Part shown: positions 27,744 to 38,342 of the stretch, piece by piece
Position numbering within the stretch: position 1 is the stretch's first letter
Layout: the number at the start of each line of letters is the position of its first letter
Assembly: GCF_011040495.1 (NCBI RefSeq)
Contig: NZ_CP049037.1
Coordinates: 1,674,001-1,738,000, forward strand
Direction: 5' to 3'
DNA length: 64,000 nucleotides
Origin: Pseudohalocynthiibacter aestuariivivens
Lineage (GTDB): Bacteria > Pseudomonadota > Alphaproteobacteria > Rhodobacterales > Rhodobacteraceae
The notes under the pieces: generated by a model
What the model was told of the DNA's origin: nothing
Database searches by the model: none
Seen by the model: only the letters and a program-made list of their open reading frames with translations
Made by a program: the position numbers and the translations under genes

Positions 27744-29426
27744 TCAATCCTCCAGCAGCAGCAGGGCGGGCGCTTCGAGCAGCGACTTGAGTTTCTGGAC
27801 AAAGACCGCCGCATCCCAGCCGTCGATGACACGATGATCAAAGCTGCAAGAGATGTTCATCTTCTTGCGCGGCACAAAGCCCGCGCCGTCCCAATGCGGG
27901 CGCACTTCCATCTTGTTGATGCCGACAATCGCCACCTCCGGATAATTGATGATCGGCGTTGTCGCCAGCGCGCCAAGTGGGCCCAGCGACGTGATGGTTA
28001 TGGTCGAGCCGCTCAGCTCGTCCGCCTTGGCCTTGCCATCGCGGGCGGCGGTTGCCAGACGACCCAGCTCTGTGGCGCTGTCCCACAGGTTCATGGCCTC
28101 GGCATGGCGCACGACCGGAACGATCAGGCCACCGGGCGTCTGGGTCGCGATCCCCACATGCACACCCTCATATTTGCGAAAGATGCTGTGATCATCCTCG
28201 AAATGCGCATTCAGGTTCGGTTGCTCAGCCACCGCATCGACAATGGCACGGATGACAAAGGGGAGCACGGTCAGCTTACCCCGGCTGTCTGCCCGCGCCT
28301 TATTCAACTGGCCGCGCAGATCCTCCAGATCGGTGACATCCACTTCCTCGACGATGGTGATATGCGGGATACGCGATTTCGACAGCGCCATGCGCTCGGC
28401 GATCTTGCGACGCAGACCGATTACTTTTTCCTCGGTCTCGCCAGTGCGCTGCGGGCGTTTCGCAACGCCGGTCGCCGCGACCTGCCCGCCGGTCTGGTGG
28501 AAATGGGTCAGGTCCTCGTGAGTGATCCGTCCCGCAGGTCCGCTGCCCGTCACCCGGCGCAGATCGACCCCCAGATCACGCGCACGCATGCGCACAGATG
28601 GGGTCGTCAGGGGTTTCTCGCCCTCTGCCCGGCGCTGTGTCGGCGCAGCCGCGGGTGCCTTGGGCTTGGCTTTCGGCGCTGGTGCCGCAGGCTTGGCCTT
28701 GGCTACGGGCGCTGTGGATTTGACTGGAGTCGCAGATGCGGGGGCAGCGGATGCCAGTTTCTTGGCAACAGCATCAACCGTCGTGTTGCCCGCACCGTCT
28801 ACCTCCAACAGCAGCAGCGTCCCGCCGATGGCCAGCGTATCGCCCACGCTCCCGCCCAGATAGAGCACCTTGCCAGAAACATTCGATGGAATCTCGACTG
28901 CTGCCTTCTCCGTCATCACCTCGGCGATGATGTCGTCTTCCTGAACCTGCGCGCCAATGGCCACGCTCCACCCTGTCAGTTCGGCCTCAGCGATCCCCTC
29001 GCCCACATCCGGCACCTTGATTTCATGCAATCCCTTGCCATCCCCGATCAAGAGATCAAGCAACGGCGCGGCGTCAGACTGTGCTGGCTCCGGCACTGGC
29101 GCAGGGTCCTGTTCAGGGGCATTTTCGGCTGGCTTCGCGGCGGACGCGTCGACGTCTGCCGCCGTTTCGGCGGTGTTGCCCGCGCCCTCGACTTCCAGCC
29201 GGATCAGGTCGGCACCGATGGACAGGACATCCCCCGTGTCCCCTCCCAGCCAGACGACCTTGCCCGACACGGAGGACGGGATTTCGACCGCAGCCTTGTC
29301 GGTCATCACATCAGTCAGGATATCGTCCTCCTTGACGATATCGCCGATTGCGACACGCCAGACGCCCAATTCCGCCTCTGCGATGCCTTCGCCGACATCG
29401 GGCAGCTTGATGGTGTACAGTCCCAT
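27744..29426 (-). CDS. bkdB: Branched-chain 2-oxo acid dehydrogenase E2 (dihydrolipoyl acyltransferase) with two lipoyl domains
   Basis: E2 forms the core of the complex and transfers acyl groups to CoA. This 560-aa version has two closely similar lipoyl domains at 1-80 (lipoyl K44 in MTDKAAVEIP) and 132-210 (K174 in MTEKAAVEIP), an Ala/Pro/Lys linker (about 225-270), an E1/E3-binding domain (about 273-310, PSVRMRARDLGVDLRRV) and a catalytic domain ending in FDHRVIDGWDAA with H531. Branched-chain E2 proteins usually have one lipoyl domain, so the duplication is a notable variant. The ATG directly follows the E1-beta stop. Confidence 0.95.
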   Translation of the reverse strand: MGLYTIKLPDVGEGIAEAELGVWRVAIGDIVKEDDILTDVMTDKAAVEIPSSVSGKVVWLGGDTGDVLSIGADLIRLEVEGAGNTAETAADVDASAAKPAENAPEQDPAPVPEPAQSDAAPLLDLLIGDGKGLHEIKVPDVGEGIAEAELTGWSVAIGAQVQEDDIIAEVMTEKAAVEIPSNVSGKVLYLGGSVGDTLAIGGTLLLLEVDGAGNTTVDAVAKKLASAAPASATPVKSTAPVAKAKPAAPAPKAKPKAPAAAPTQRRAEGEKPLTTPSVRMRARDLGVDLRRVTGSGPAGRITHEDLTHFHQTGGQVAATGVAKRPQRTGETEEKVIGLRRKIAERMALSKSRIPHITIVEEVDVTDLEDLRGQLNKARADSRGKLTVLPFVIRAIVDAVAEQPNLNAHFEDDHSIFRKYEGVHVGIATQTPGGLIVPVVRHAEAMNLWDSATELGRLATAARDGKAKADELSGSTITITSLGPLGALATTPIINYPEVAIVGINKMEVRPHWDGAGFVPRKKMNISCSFDHRVIDGWDAAVFVQKLKSLLEAPALLLLED

Positions 29427-30440
29427 TTACGCCTCCATCAAATTTTTCATGTTGCGCCCAACCCGATCAGGTCCCGGAAAATACGCCCATTCCTGTGCAT
29501 GCGGATAGGGCGTGTCCCATCCCGCGACCCGCAACACGGGTGCCTCAAGGTGATAGAAACACTCGGCCTGAACCTGTGCGGCCAGTTCCGCGCCAAAGCC
29601 CGAGGTCAACGTCGCCTCGTGCAGCACGATGCAGCGCCCGGTTTTCTGGACCGATGCCATTACAGTTTCGGTGTCCAGCGGGATCAATGTGCGCAGATCA
29701 ATCACCTCGGCGTTGATGCCTGTGGCCTCGACGGCGGCCATGGCCACATGAACCATCGTGCCATAGGTCACGATAGTCATGTCTTGCCCCTCGCGCGCCA
29801 CGGCGGCCTTGCCCAACGGGATCTCGTAATACCCCGGATCAACCTCGCCCATGGGGTGTTTCTTCCAGGGCTGCACGGGCCGGTCGTGATAGCCGTCGAA
29901 CGGGCCATTATACAGCCGCTTGGGTTCGAGAAAAATCACCGGATCGGGGTCCGCGATTGCCGACAGCAGCAGCCCCTTGGCGTCCTGTGGATTCGACGGG
30001 ATCACCGTTTTCAAGCCCGAAACATGGGTAAACAGTGCCTCAGGGCTCTGGCTGTGGGTCTGTCCGCCCCAGATACCGCCGCCGGTGGGCATACGCACCA
30101 CCATCGGGCAGGTAAACTCGCCTCCCGAACGATAGCGCAGGCGCGCGGCCTCAGACACGATCTGGTCATAGGCCGGATACATATAGTCGGCGAATTGCAC
30201 CTCGACGACAGGTTTCAGGCCATAGGCCGCCATGCCGACGCCAGCACCGACAATCCCCAACTCGCTGATCGGCGCATCAAAGCAACGCGAGGCACCGTAT
30301 TTCTGTTGCAGCCCGGCGGTGCAGCGAAACACGCCACCAAAGTAACCAACGTCCTCGCCGAACACGACGACATTCTCATCGCGCTCCATTGCTAGGTCAT
30401 GGGCGTTTTGAATCGCCCCGATCATCGTCATCTGTGTCAT
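29427..30440 (-). CDS. bkdA2: Branched-chain 2-oxo acid dehydrogenase E1 component, beta subunit
   Basis: The 337-aa transketolase-type subunit pairs with the alpha subunit to decarboxylate 2-oxoisovalerate, 2-oxo-3-methylvalerate and 2-oxoisocaproate. It begins MTQMTMIGAIQNAHDLAMERDENVVVFGEDVGYFGGVFR, broken here by the GEDVG thiamine-pyrophosphate contact motif, and has VEVQFADYMYPAYDQI and FLEPKRLY, all usual for BkdA2/E1-beta. The start at 30440 comes one base after the alpha-subunit stop; longer in-frame starts fall inside the alpha gene. The residue order has no gaps. Confidence 0.95.
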   Translation of the reverse strand: MTQMTMIGAIQNAHDLAMERDENVVVFGEDVGYFGGVFRCTAGLQQKYGASRCFDAPISELGIVGAGVGMAAYGLKPVVEVQFADYMYPAYDQIVSEAARLRYRSGGEFTCPMVVRMPTGGGIWGGQTHSQSPEALFTHVSGLKTVIPSNPQDAKGLLLSAIADPDPVIFLEPKRLYNGPFDGYHDRPVQPWKKHPMGEVDPGYYEIPLGKAAVAREGQDMTIVTYGTMVHVAMAAVEATGINAEVIDLRTLIPLDTETVMASVQKTGRCIVLHEATLTSGFGAELAAQVQAECFYHLEAPVLRVAGWDTPYPHAQEWAYFPGPDRVGRNMKNLMEA

Positions 30441-30441
30441 G

Positions 30442-31991
<1,550 letters not shown>

Positions 31992-32462
31992 CTATAGCGT
32001 ATCTGGCACAAACCCGGTTTCAGATTTGAAGCACTTCAAAGAGAACGAGGACCTTGAATTGCGAATGCCTTTGATCCGATAGAGCTTCTGGTTCAGGAAG
32101 TTTTCATAACCACGGGTCCCATCGACAGCGACCTTGATGAAACAATCGAATTCGCCTGACGTCAGGTGAACCTCCAGCACTTCGGGTATCTTGCTAAGCT
32201 CATCACAAAGCTGAGCAATGCGGGACACTTCATCGCGAGCCGCCGCAATTTCGACCAACACAATATCCGAATACCCAAGCAGTTCGTGGTTGATGACCGC
32301 ATTGTAACCCATGATATAGCCATCACGCTGCAGACGCTGTACGCGCTGCCAACACTGGCTGGTGGATAACGCCACGATCTCGGATAACCGCGTGTTCGGA
32401 ATATTACCTTCTTTTTGCAGCGTGCGAAGGATTCGAATATCTGTCTGGTCCAACTGTTTCAC
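31992..32462 (-). CDS. Lrp/AsnC family transcriptional regulator (BkdR-like)
   Basis: The 156-aa protein has the Lrp winged helix-turn-helix (LDQTDIRILRTLQKEGNIPNTRLSEIVALS to CWQRVQRLQRDGYIMGYNAVI) and the C-terminal RAM ligand domain (about 70-150, with EVLEVHLTSGEFDCFIKVAV). I prefer the GTG at 32462, which gives the standard Lrp start next to LDQTD; a TTG at 32534 would add 24 residues and place a palindrome inside the coding region. It lies between the divergent leucine dehydrogenase gene and the bkd operon, where Pseudomonas bkdR activates bkd genes in response to branched-chain amino acids. The same role is likely here. Confidence 0.88.
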   Translation of the reverse strand: MKQLDQTDIRILRTLQKEGNIPNTRLSEIVALSTSQCWQRVQRLQRDGYIMGYNAVINHELLGYSDIVLVEIAAARDEVSRIAQLCDELSKIPEVLEVHLTSGEFDCFIKVAVDGTRGYENFLNQKLYRIKGIRNSRSSFSLKCFKSETGFVPDTL

Positions 32463-32495
32463 GAATTTTCTTTCGATATTTCCAGCTTTGACAAA

Positions 32496-32514
32496 TCCAG
32501 ATTTTGAATCTGGA
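32496..32514. promoter_or_regulatory. Perfect palindrome in the divergent regulator/leucine dehydrogenase promoter region
   Basis: TCCAGATT (32496-32503) and AATCTGGA (32507-32514) are perfect arms around a three-base centre. It lies 34 bp upstream of the regulator GTG and about 155 bp upstream of the leucine dehydrogenase ATG. An operator for the adjacent Lrp-type regulator is the simplest reading. Confidence 0.55.
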
Positions 32515-32667
32515 CATGATGAAGTTATATTCAAACACTCATTCTGACAATACGCCGGTAAAACCCTGAATGTCAGGTTCGATGCTGCCGTCAGGTCAAT
32601 TGCATACGTTTACGTGCACGACCGGGTCCAGTTCGAACCCAACCGACTTTTACATGAGGGTCATCAC

Positions 32668-33732
32668 ATGAACCACGCCGCCGCCGCACATACCCTGACA
32701 ATCCGCGACCTAACACCCGGCAAAGGGTATGAAAGATTGGTCGAGGCAAAGGACGAGAAAACCGGGCTGCACGCGCTGGTGTCCATCCACTCGCTGAAAC
32801 GCGGGCCTGCTGCGGGTGGTTGCCGTATGTTCAACTATGCCAAAATCGAAGATGCGATTTATGATGTCGAACGTTTGTCAAAGGGCATGACCTACAAGAA
32901 TGCTGCTGCTGAACTGCCGTTAGGTGGTGGAAAATCGGTCATCATCGGTAATCCGAAAACCCTCAAGACGCCCGAACTGATGCGCGCCTTTGGTGCCTTC
33001 ATCGAATATCTGGCCGGCGATTACTACACCGCCGAGGATGTCGGCGTGTCGACGCAGGATATGGCATATATCTCTGAAACCACGTCATATGTCGCCGGTC
33101 TAGACGGTGGTGAATTTGCCAGCGGCGATCCGTCGCCGGTCACGGCGCGCGGGGTGTTCCTCTGCCTGAAGCAGACGCTAAAGCGTGGTCTGGGTTCGGA
33201 CGACCTGACAGACAAAACCATTGCTATTCAGGGTCTGGGCCATGTCGGCATGAGTCTGGCAGGAATGTTGCACGATGCGGGTGCCAAACTGATTGTCAGC
33301 GACATCAATGATGACGCCGTGCGCATCGCGCAGGCTGACTTTGGTGCCACCGTGGTTTCACCCGATGAAATCCTGCATCAGCAGGCGGACGTTTTCGCGC
33401 CCTGCGCGATGGGCGGCGCGCTGACCGCAGATGCGATTGACGTGCTCAAGGCCCGTTACGTTGTCGGCGCTGCGAACAACCAACTGACGGATGACACTTG
33501 CGGCCAGCGGTTGCAGGACAAAGGCATACTTTATGCGCCCGATTACATCGTGAACGGCGGCGGCATCGTGAACGTAGCGATGGAAATCCTAAAGATCTCT
33601 GATCCCTCTTATCGCGAAAGCCGCATCTCGGGGCTGGCCACGACACTGGAGCAGGTCTTTGAACGTGCGGCAGAAACCGGCCAGCCGCCGCATATGGTTG
33701 CGGACGAACTGATCGGCACCCGGCTGCGGTAA
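32668..33732 (+). CDS. Leucine dehydrogenase (Glu/Leu/Phe/Val dehydrogenase family)
   Basis: The 354-aa enzyme should deaminate leucine, valine and isoleucine with NAD, producing the 2-oxo acids used by the bkd complex. The two catalytic lysines are K77 (MTYKNAAAELP) and K89 (LGGGKSVI), with the same 12-residue spacing as Bacillus LeuDH (K68/K80). DVGVSTQDMAYISE and the Rossmann motif GLGHVGMSLAGM follow. The ATG at 32668 (MNHAAAAHT) has GAGGG nearby and gives the family length; an upstream in-frame ATG would add 18 residues. Divergent from the Lrp-type regulator, it is probably under the same control as the bkd genes. Confidence 0.92.
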   Translation: MNHAAAAHTLTIRDLTPGKGYERLVEAKDEKTGLHALVSIHSLKRGPAAGGCRMFNYAKIEDAIYDVERLSKGMTYKNAAAELPLGGGKSVIIGNPKTLKTPELMRAFGAFIEYLAGDYYTAEDVGVSTQDMAYISETTSYVAGLDGGEFASGDPSPVTARGVFLCLKQTLKRGLGSDDLTDKTIAIQGLGHVGMSLAGMLHDAGAKLIVSDINDDAVRIAQADFGATVVSPDEILHQQADVFAPCAMGGALTADAIDVLKARYVVGAANNQLTDDTCGQRLQDKGILYAPDYIVNGGGIVNVAMEILKISDPSYRESRISGLATTLEQVFERAAETGQPPHMVADELIGTRLR

Positions 33733-33745
33733 ATACGGCCCCGGA

Positions 33746-35053
33746 TCAAACCCCGGCCTGATCAGGCCGGGTACTGCCTCCATCAGTCAACGCCAGCACT
33801 GCGGCCTCCACGGCATTTTTTGTCAGTTCGAAATCCTGATCGGTCAGCGCCAGTGACGGGTAGAGCTTGCCGGGTGACTTGAAGACACCATGGCGGCGTA
33901 GGCTGGTGTTATAGCGGGTATTCATCTGGGGATCCGCGTGCTTGGCCGTTCGGTAGTCTCGGCACGCCGCATCCGTAAAATACAGGTCAAACAGGGTTTC
34001 GTCGCCGGATATACGATGCGCTATGCCCGCGCGGTCAAGCGCATCTGACTGCATCTTTTGCAGGGTCGCGCCATGTGCACGCAACGTGTCATAGGTCCCC
34101 GCACGCCGCAGAACCTCCATCGTTTTCAAGCCCGCCGCCGCCGCGACTGGATTGCCCGAAAGCGTCCCCAGTTGCATCAACCACTTGTCGTCACCGATCG
34201 CATCCTTGTCGAAATGCCGCATGATCTCTGCACTGGCACCCAGAGCCGCAAGGGGAAAGCCGCCGCCGATGATTTTGCCCAAGGTGCAAATATCCGGCAC
34301 CACGCCGTACTTTTCCTGTGCGCCTCCATAGGCGAGGCGGAACCCGGTCACGATTTCATCAAAGATCAACAGCACCCCATGCCTGTCACAAAGATCGCGC
34401 AGCCCTTGCAGAAATCCGGGCGTTGCCGGGATGATGCGTTGCAGCGGCTCCACGATGATCGCCGCAATGTCCGGGGTTTCGGACATCAGGGTGGCGACGG
34501 CCTCCAGATCGTTGAACGGCGCAATAACCATCTGATCCGCCACGCCCTGCGGGATGCCTGCACTGTCGGGCACCGCTTGCGGGAAATTCACCTGCTTTAC
34601 CGGAGCAAGACTCATCTGCGCCTCGGCGCTCATGCCGTGGTATCCACCTTCGAATTTCAGGATCTTATCGCGCCCTGTATAGGCGCGGGCCAGCCGGATC
34701 GCATACATGTCAGCCTCGCCGCCCGATGCCACGAAACGCACCTGCTCGCAGCAGGGCACCGCCTCACATATGGCCTCGGCCAGTTCGATCCCTTTGGTAT
34801 TATTAGCAAAAAACGTCATTCCCTTCGGGAGTTGCTCCAGAACCGCTTCCATCACCTCCGGGTGGCCGTGACCCAGCAGCATCGGACCGGAACCGATCAG
34901 ATAATCCACATATTCATTGCCATCTTCGTCCCAGACGCGGCTGCCTTGACCCTTTGCGATGATAATGCCGGGGTCGAAATTGCCAAACCCGCCTGCGGGC
35001 AGAACGGCCTGCGCGCGCATCATCCACTCGGCTTGGGTGTTTAGTTTTTGCAT
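33746..35053 (-). CDS. Class III aminotransferase (glutamate-1-semialdehyde aminomutase-like)
   Basis: The 435-aa PLP enzyme has the class III layout: VDYLIGSGPMLLGHGHP, SGGEADMYAIRLARAYTGRDKILKFEGGYHG, LLIFDEIVTGFR and the PLP-lysine segment TLGKIIGGGFPLAALG. It is closer to GSA-aminomutase-like enzymes of catabolic clusters than to HemL, and the operon with enolase-superfamily genes argues against heme synthesis. It is the last gene of the run 38342-33746, three bases after the preceding gene. It could transaminate or move an amino group on a semialdehyde formed by the upstream enzymes; substrate unknown. Confidence 0.85.
   Translation of the reverse strand: MQKLNTQAEWMMRAQAVLPAGGFGNFDPGIIIAKGQGSRVWDEDGNEYVDYLIGSGPMLLGHGHPEVMEAVLEQLPKGMTFFANNTKGIELAEAICEAVPCCEQVRFVASGGEADMYAIRLARAYTGRDKILKFEGGYHGMSAEAQMSLAPVKQVNFPQAVPDSAGIPQGVADQMVIAPFNDLEAVATLMSETPDIAAIIVEPLQRIIPATPGFLQGLRDLCDRHGVLLIFDEIVTGFRLAYGGAQEKYGVVPDICTLGKIIGGGFPLAALGASAEIMRHFDKDAIGDDKWLMQLGTLSGNPVAAAAGLKTMEVLRRAGTYDTLRAHGATLQKMQSDALDRAGIAHRISGDETLFDLYFTDAACRDYRTAKHADPQMNTRYNTSLRRHGVFKSPGKLYPSLALTDQDFELTKNAVEAAVLALTDGGSTRPDQAGV
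33752..33771. terminator. Twenty-base perfect palindrome between convergent genes
   Basis: CCCGGCCTGATCAGGCCGGG reads the same on both strands. It lies 19 bp past the leucine dehydrogenase stop and inside the last codons of the convergent aminotransferase (stop 33746-33748). Base pairing suggests a bidirectional terminator or pause hairpin, but there is no T-run. Confidence 0.55.
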
Positions 35054-35056
35054 GTG

Positions 35057-36160
35057 TCAGCCCATTTCAAGAATAGGAGGTCCAAGAATATCTAGATCGG
35101 GCATCACGCCCAGCCCGGCACCTTCGGGCGGAGCAATACGGCCGTTGTGGCGCGTCGGTGCAACCGGGCACAGCCGAGGCGCGACGTAAGACGCGAGATC
35201 GCAAGTGTTGAGCAATACGCCCTGCGGGGTCGAGGCCGCGAAATGTAACGCCGCCGCGGTAACAATGTCAGAACCCCACGTACATTCTGCACAGACCTCT
35301 GCACCGAGATGAACACACAGATCGCGCGCACGGCGCATCGCGGCCAGCCCGCCGAGTTTCGATAGCTTCAGTGCAACAGCGTCCAGACATCCCAGTTCAT
35401 GCGCGCGCAACAGCGAGGCCATGTCATACGCATTCTCATCGATCTTTATCGGCAGGCCGGTCGCCTGCCGCACGGCAGCACAATCCTCCAGCGTTTTGCA
35501 GGGCTGTTCCAGCATGACATCCAGATGTGCCACCGCACGCCCGGTGCGGGTGGCCTGCAACCGGGATGCACCGCCGTTCCAGTCGCCGTAGACCAAAAGC
35601 CCCTCCCCCACCGCTTCCCGAACCTTTGTCAGACGTTCTGCATCTGCCTGCCAATCGCCTTCAACCCCAAGCTTGACCTGAAATTGCCTGATACCGCTCT
35701 TGTACGCCTCAGCTGCGATCCGCACCATTTCGTCCGGCGCAATGCAGGTAATCGAATGGTAAAGTGGCATATCCCGCCGCGTACGCCCGCCCAGCAATTC
35801 GTGAAGCGGCAGACCGACAACCTGGCCAAACAGATCCCACAAGGCCATATCAACGATTGATTTCGCATGCATATGCCCCAGCAGGAACCCGTCAAGTTTT
35901 CGCATCGCTGCCTCAATTCCGGTCGGTCCGATCCCCAGAATTTCCGGGGCCATCTCGGCGACGGCACTTGGTACGCCCTTTGCAAAGGCAGGCAGGTAAT
36001 GCGGGATCGGGCAGACCTCACCCCAGCCCTTCAAACCCGTGTCGGTTTCAAGGCGCAAGACATGCGATTGAACCGTCGCGCAGGTTTTTCCGCCAGCCAT
36101 ATAGTAGGTTTCATGGCTGGTCAGGTCGACAACCCACAAAGTCAGACGATTGATTTTCAT
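35057..36160 (-). CDS. Mandelate racemase/muconate lactonizing enzyme family protein, first copy
   Basis: The 367-aa enolase-superfamily enzyme has the N-terminal capping domain and a TIM barrel with two candidate base residues: the Lys in FQVKLG (second barrel strand) and the Lys in ALKLSKLGG. Metal ligands should be the Asp in YGDWNGG, the Glu in LEQPC and the Asp in KIDEN. A WGSDIVTAA stretch in place of the common WGGDI follows. Paired lysines are typical of amino-acid racemases, epimerases and hydroxyproline-type dehydratases in this superfamily (for example hydroxyproline-betaine epimerase). It overlaps the second copy's stop/start by ATGA. The substrate is unknown. Confidence 0.84.
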   Translation of the reverse strand: MKINRLTLWVVDLTSHETYYMAGGKTCATVQSHVLRLETDTGLKGWGEVCPIPHYLPAFAKGVPSAVAEMAPEILGIGPTGIEAAMRKLDGFLLGHMHAKSIVDMALWDLFGQVVGLPLHELLGGRTRRDMPLYHSITCIAPDEMVRIAAEAYKSGIRQFQVKLGVEGDWQADAERLTKVREAVGEGLLVYGDWNGGASRLQATRTGRAVAHLDVMLEQPCKTLEDCAAVRQATGLPIKIDENAYDMASLLRAHELGCLDAVALKLSKLGGLAAMRRARDLCVHLGAEVCAECTWGSDIVTAAALHFAASTPQGVLLNTCDLASYVAPRLCPVAPTRHNGRIAPPEGAGLGVMPDLDILGPPILEMG

Positions 36161-37263
36161 GCGTAAATCCCCACCGGATCGCCCAGCGCCCCCTCATCCG
36201 GGTGCACCCCAAGGCCCGGTGCCTCTGGCAAGTGCAGATGGCCGTCCATATTGCGCGGACCGCGACCACCGGCAATGTCCACCGCCAGCATATCCTGACA
36301 GGCCCAGACCGTGTGGCAATTCGCATCCGGTATCGTCGCCGCCAGATGAAGCGCCTCTGCATCCGCCAAAACCGACCCACCGGTGGCCATGACGAACATA
36401 TCAATCCCGTGTGCCAGAGCGATGTCGCGCATCCGGGCCGCCTTCGTCAGACCGCCGACGCGGTTCAGCTTGATGCCGAACACCTCGGCCAGACCATCGC
36501 GCGCGATGCGCGCCGCGTCCTGCAAGGTCACCAGAGTTTCGTCGACAGAAACCGGGGCCGCATGTTTTCCGCTGATCGCGGCGATATCGTCCAGCGTCTC
36601 GCAAGGTTGTTCAAACATCACCTGCAAGTCTTGGGTTGCATGCATCACGCGCAGCGCCTGCTGCCGCGTCCAGCCGCGGTTCACGTCATACAGAACGATC
36701 TCTGCGGGGCGGCGGATACCCTCGACATCGCGGATGCGGGCAATATCACGCTCCACATCTCCACCGATCTTCACCGAGTGCGCGACATAGCCGCGCTGGC
36801 GATACCGCTCGATCACACTGCGCGTTTCTTCAATGGTTTTTGCGCCAACCGAGGATGCAATGGGCCGGGGCGTGCGCGATCCGCCACCCATCATGTCTGC
36901 AATCGGCAGGCCCGCCGCCTGCCCAGCGATGTCCCAGCACGCCATATCGATAGGTGACTTGGCATACAGGTGTCCGGGCAAAGCCAAATCCATCGCGCGC
37001 TCTACGTCCAGAACGCGGCGAGGATCCAGACCGATCAAAAGCGGCGCCATCGTCTCCAGTCCCGCGCGGATGCCCGGACCATGCGCCGACACATAGGTAT
37101 GCCCCCATGGCGTGCCCTCGCCCCATCCGGTTAGCCCCGCGTCCGTCTCCACCTTGACCAGCGTGGCGTCCAGTACTTCAAACTTCAGCCGTCCGCCGGA
37201 CAGCCAATAGGGATGCTTCAGCGGCAGATCGACGTGGTAGACAGTGATACGCGTGATCTTCAT
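36157..37263 (-). CDS. Mandelate racemase/muconate lactonizing enzyme family protein, second copy
   Basis: The 368-aa protein has the same fold as its neighbour but is clearly divergent in sequence, so it is not a recent tandem duplicate. The capping-domain start MKITRITVYHVDLPL, the barrel Lys in HSVKIGGD, DVNRGWT (metal Asp), FEQPCETL (metal Glu), SVDETLV (metal Asp) and GIKLNRVGG (second base Lys) are present. The late segment VMATGGSVLADAEALHLAATIP differs from the WGxDI pattern of the first copy, suggesting another substrate pocket. It overlaps both neighbours by four bases (ATGA), which indicates tight co-expression. Function is not assigned. Confidence 0.84.
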   Translation of the reverse strand: MKITRITVYHVDLPLKHPYWLSGGRLKFEVLDATLVKVETDAGLTGWGEGTPWGHTYVSAHGPGIRAGLETMAPLLIGLDPRRVLDVERAMDLALPGHLYAKSPIDMACWDIAGQAAGLPIADMMGGGSRTPRPIASSVGAKTIEETRSVIERYRQRGYVAHSVKIGGDVERDIARIRDVEGIRRPAEIVLYDVNRGWTRQQALRVMHATQDLQVMFEQPCETLDDIAAISGKHAAPVSVDETLVTLQDAARIARDGLAEVFGIKLNRVGGLTKAARMRDIALAHGIDMFVMATGGSVLADAEALHLAATIPDANCHTVWACQDMLAVDIAGGRGPRNMDGHLHLPEAPGLGVHPDEGALGDPVGIYA

Positions 37264-38342
37264 GGCATCACCACGATATTGCCCGTGTGTTTTTTCGCGA
37301 TAAATGCCGCCTGCGCCTCGCGCAGTTGATCCAGTGGATAGGTCGCGGCCAGTGCCGGTTTGACATCCCCTGCCTCGATGTAGCGAACAAGGTTTTTGGT
37401 GACCTCGGGATCAATCACCGTGGATCCGGTGAATGTCAGGTCGCGCAGATAGAATGTCCGCAGGTCCAAATCCACCATCGGCCCGGCAATCGCGCCCGAG
37501 CAGGTATAGCGTCCACCGCGTTCCAGAATGTCGATCAATGTCGGCCAATACGGACCACCGACGACATCGGCGACAACGGTAATCCTGCCCTCGCCCAATG
37601 CAGCGCGCAGATCGTCCGGCGCGCGCGCCAATACCCGGTCCGCGCCGAGAGATGTCACATCCGAATGCTTGGCCTCAGAGGCCAAAGCGATGACCCGTGC
37701 GCCGCGCCGTTTGGCCAGTTGCACCAACGCGCCGCCAACACCGCCCGATGCGCCGGGCACCAGAACCGTGTCCTTGGCTGTGACATTGGCGCGGGTCAGC
37801 ATACCCTCGGCGGTAGAGTAAGAACATGAGAACGTCGCCAGTTCCGCATCCGACAACTCTGATCGTATCGTGATCGCGTTGACAGAAGGCATGGTGGTGT
37901 ATTCGGCAAATCCGCCATCGCGCTCGGACCCGAAATAGCCCGTCTTGTTCTTATCTGTCGGATCGTCGGGATCGCGCAGCCAGTTATCGGTGATGATCCG
38001 CACGCCGATGCGGGCTGGATCGACACCCGCCCCCACGCCGACAATCTCGCCGCAGACATCAGCCCCCTGAATGCGCGGGAAAGTGATCGGCGCCCCGCCC
38101 CAGGTGGGGTCATCATCGCCCACCTCCTCGAACGCGCCGCCTGTGGTCGCATCGGTGACCGTCTTGGAATACCAGCCCGATCGCGTGTTCACGTCAGTGT
38201 TGTTCAGCCCGCAGGCGCGAACGCGTACCAGAACCTCTCCGGCGACCGGCTCAGGGCGCGGCCAGTCCGCGTGCATAACCATCTGTTCCAGTCCGCCGTG
38301 GCCCATCGTGACCATAGCGCGCATCGTGTCTGGCAGGGTCAT
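37260..38342 (-). CDS. Zinc-type alcohol dehydrogenase family protein (quinone-oxidoreductase-like)
   Basis: The 360-aa MDR-superfamily protein has the GroES-like N-terminus (GEVLVRVRACGLNNTDVNTRSGWY), a long insertion (about 60-95), GADVCGEIVGVG and the Rossmann segment VLVPGASGGVGGALVQLAKRRGARV. The catalytic zinc cysteine of true alcohol dehydrogenases is followed here by GLNNTDV instead of the usual GICGSDL, so the zinc site may be incomplete and a reductase role is possible. The ATG overlaps the stop of the decayed gene upstream, and its own stop overlaps the next gene. The substrate is unknown but should belong to the same pathway as the two barrel enzymes. Confidence 0.82.
   Translation of the reverse strand: MTLPDTMRAMVTMGHGGLEQMVMHADWPRPEPVAGEVLVRVRACGLNNTDVNTRSGWYSKTVTDATTGGAFEEVGDDDPTWGGAPITFPRIQGADVCGEIVGVGAGVDPARIGVRIITDNWLRDPDDPTDKNKTGYFGSERDGGFAEYTTMPSVNAITIRSELSDAELATFSCSYSTAEGMLTRANVTAKDTVLVPGASGGVGGALVQLAKRRGARVIALASEAKHSDVTSLGADRVLARAPDDLRAALGEGRITVVADVVGGPYWPTLIDILERGGRYTCSGAIAGPMVDLDLRTFYLRDLTFTGSTVIDPEVTKNLVRYIEAGDVKPALAATYPLDQLREAQAAFIAKKHTGNIVVMP

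Noticed and set aside
27834..30395. An 853-codon open frame on the plus strand opposite bkdB and bkdA2
   Set aside because: It is antisense to two certain genes, rich in His, Arg, Gln and Cys as frame shadows of GC-rich genes are, and has no motif or start signal.
34058..35044. A 328-codon plus-strand frame opposite the class III aminotransferase
   Set aside because: Antisense shadow of a confident PLP enzyme; no domain and no ribosome binding site.
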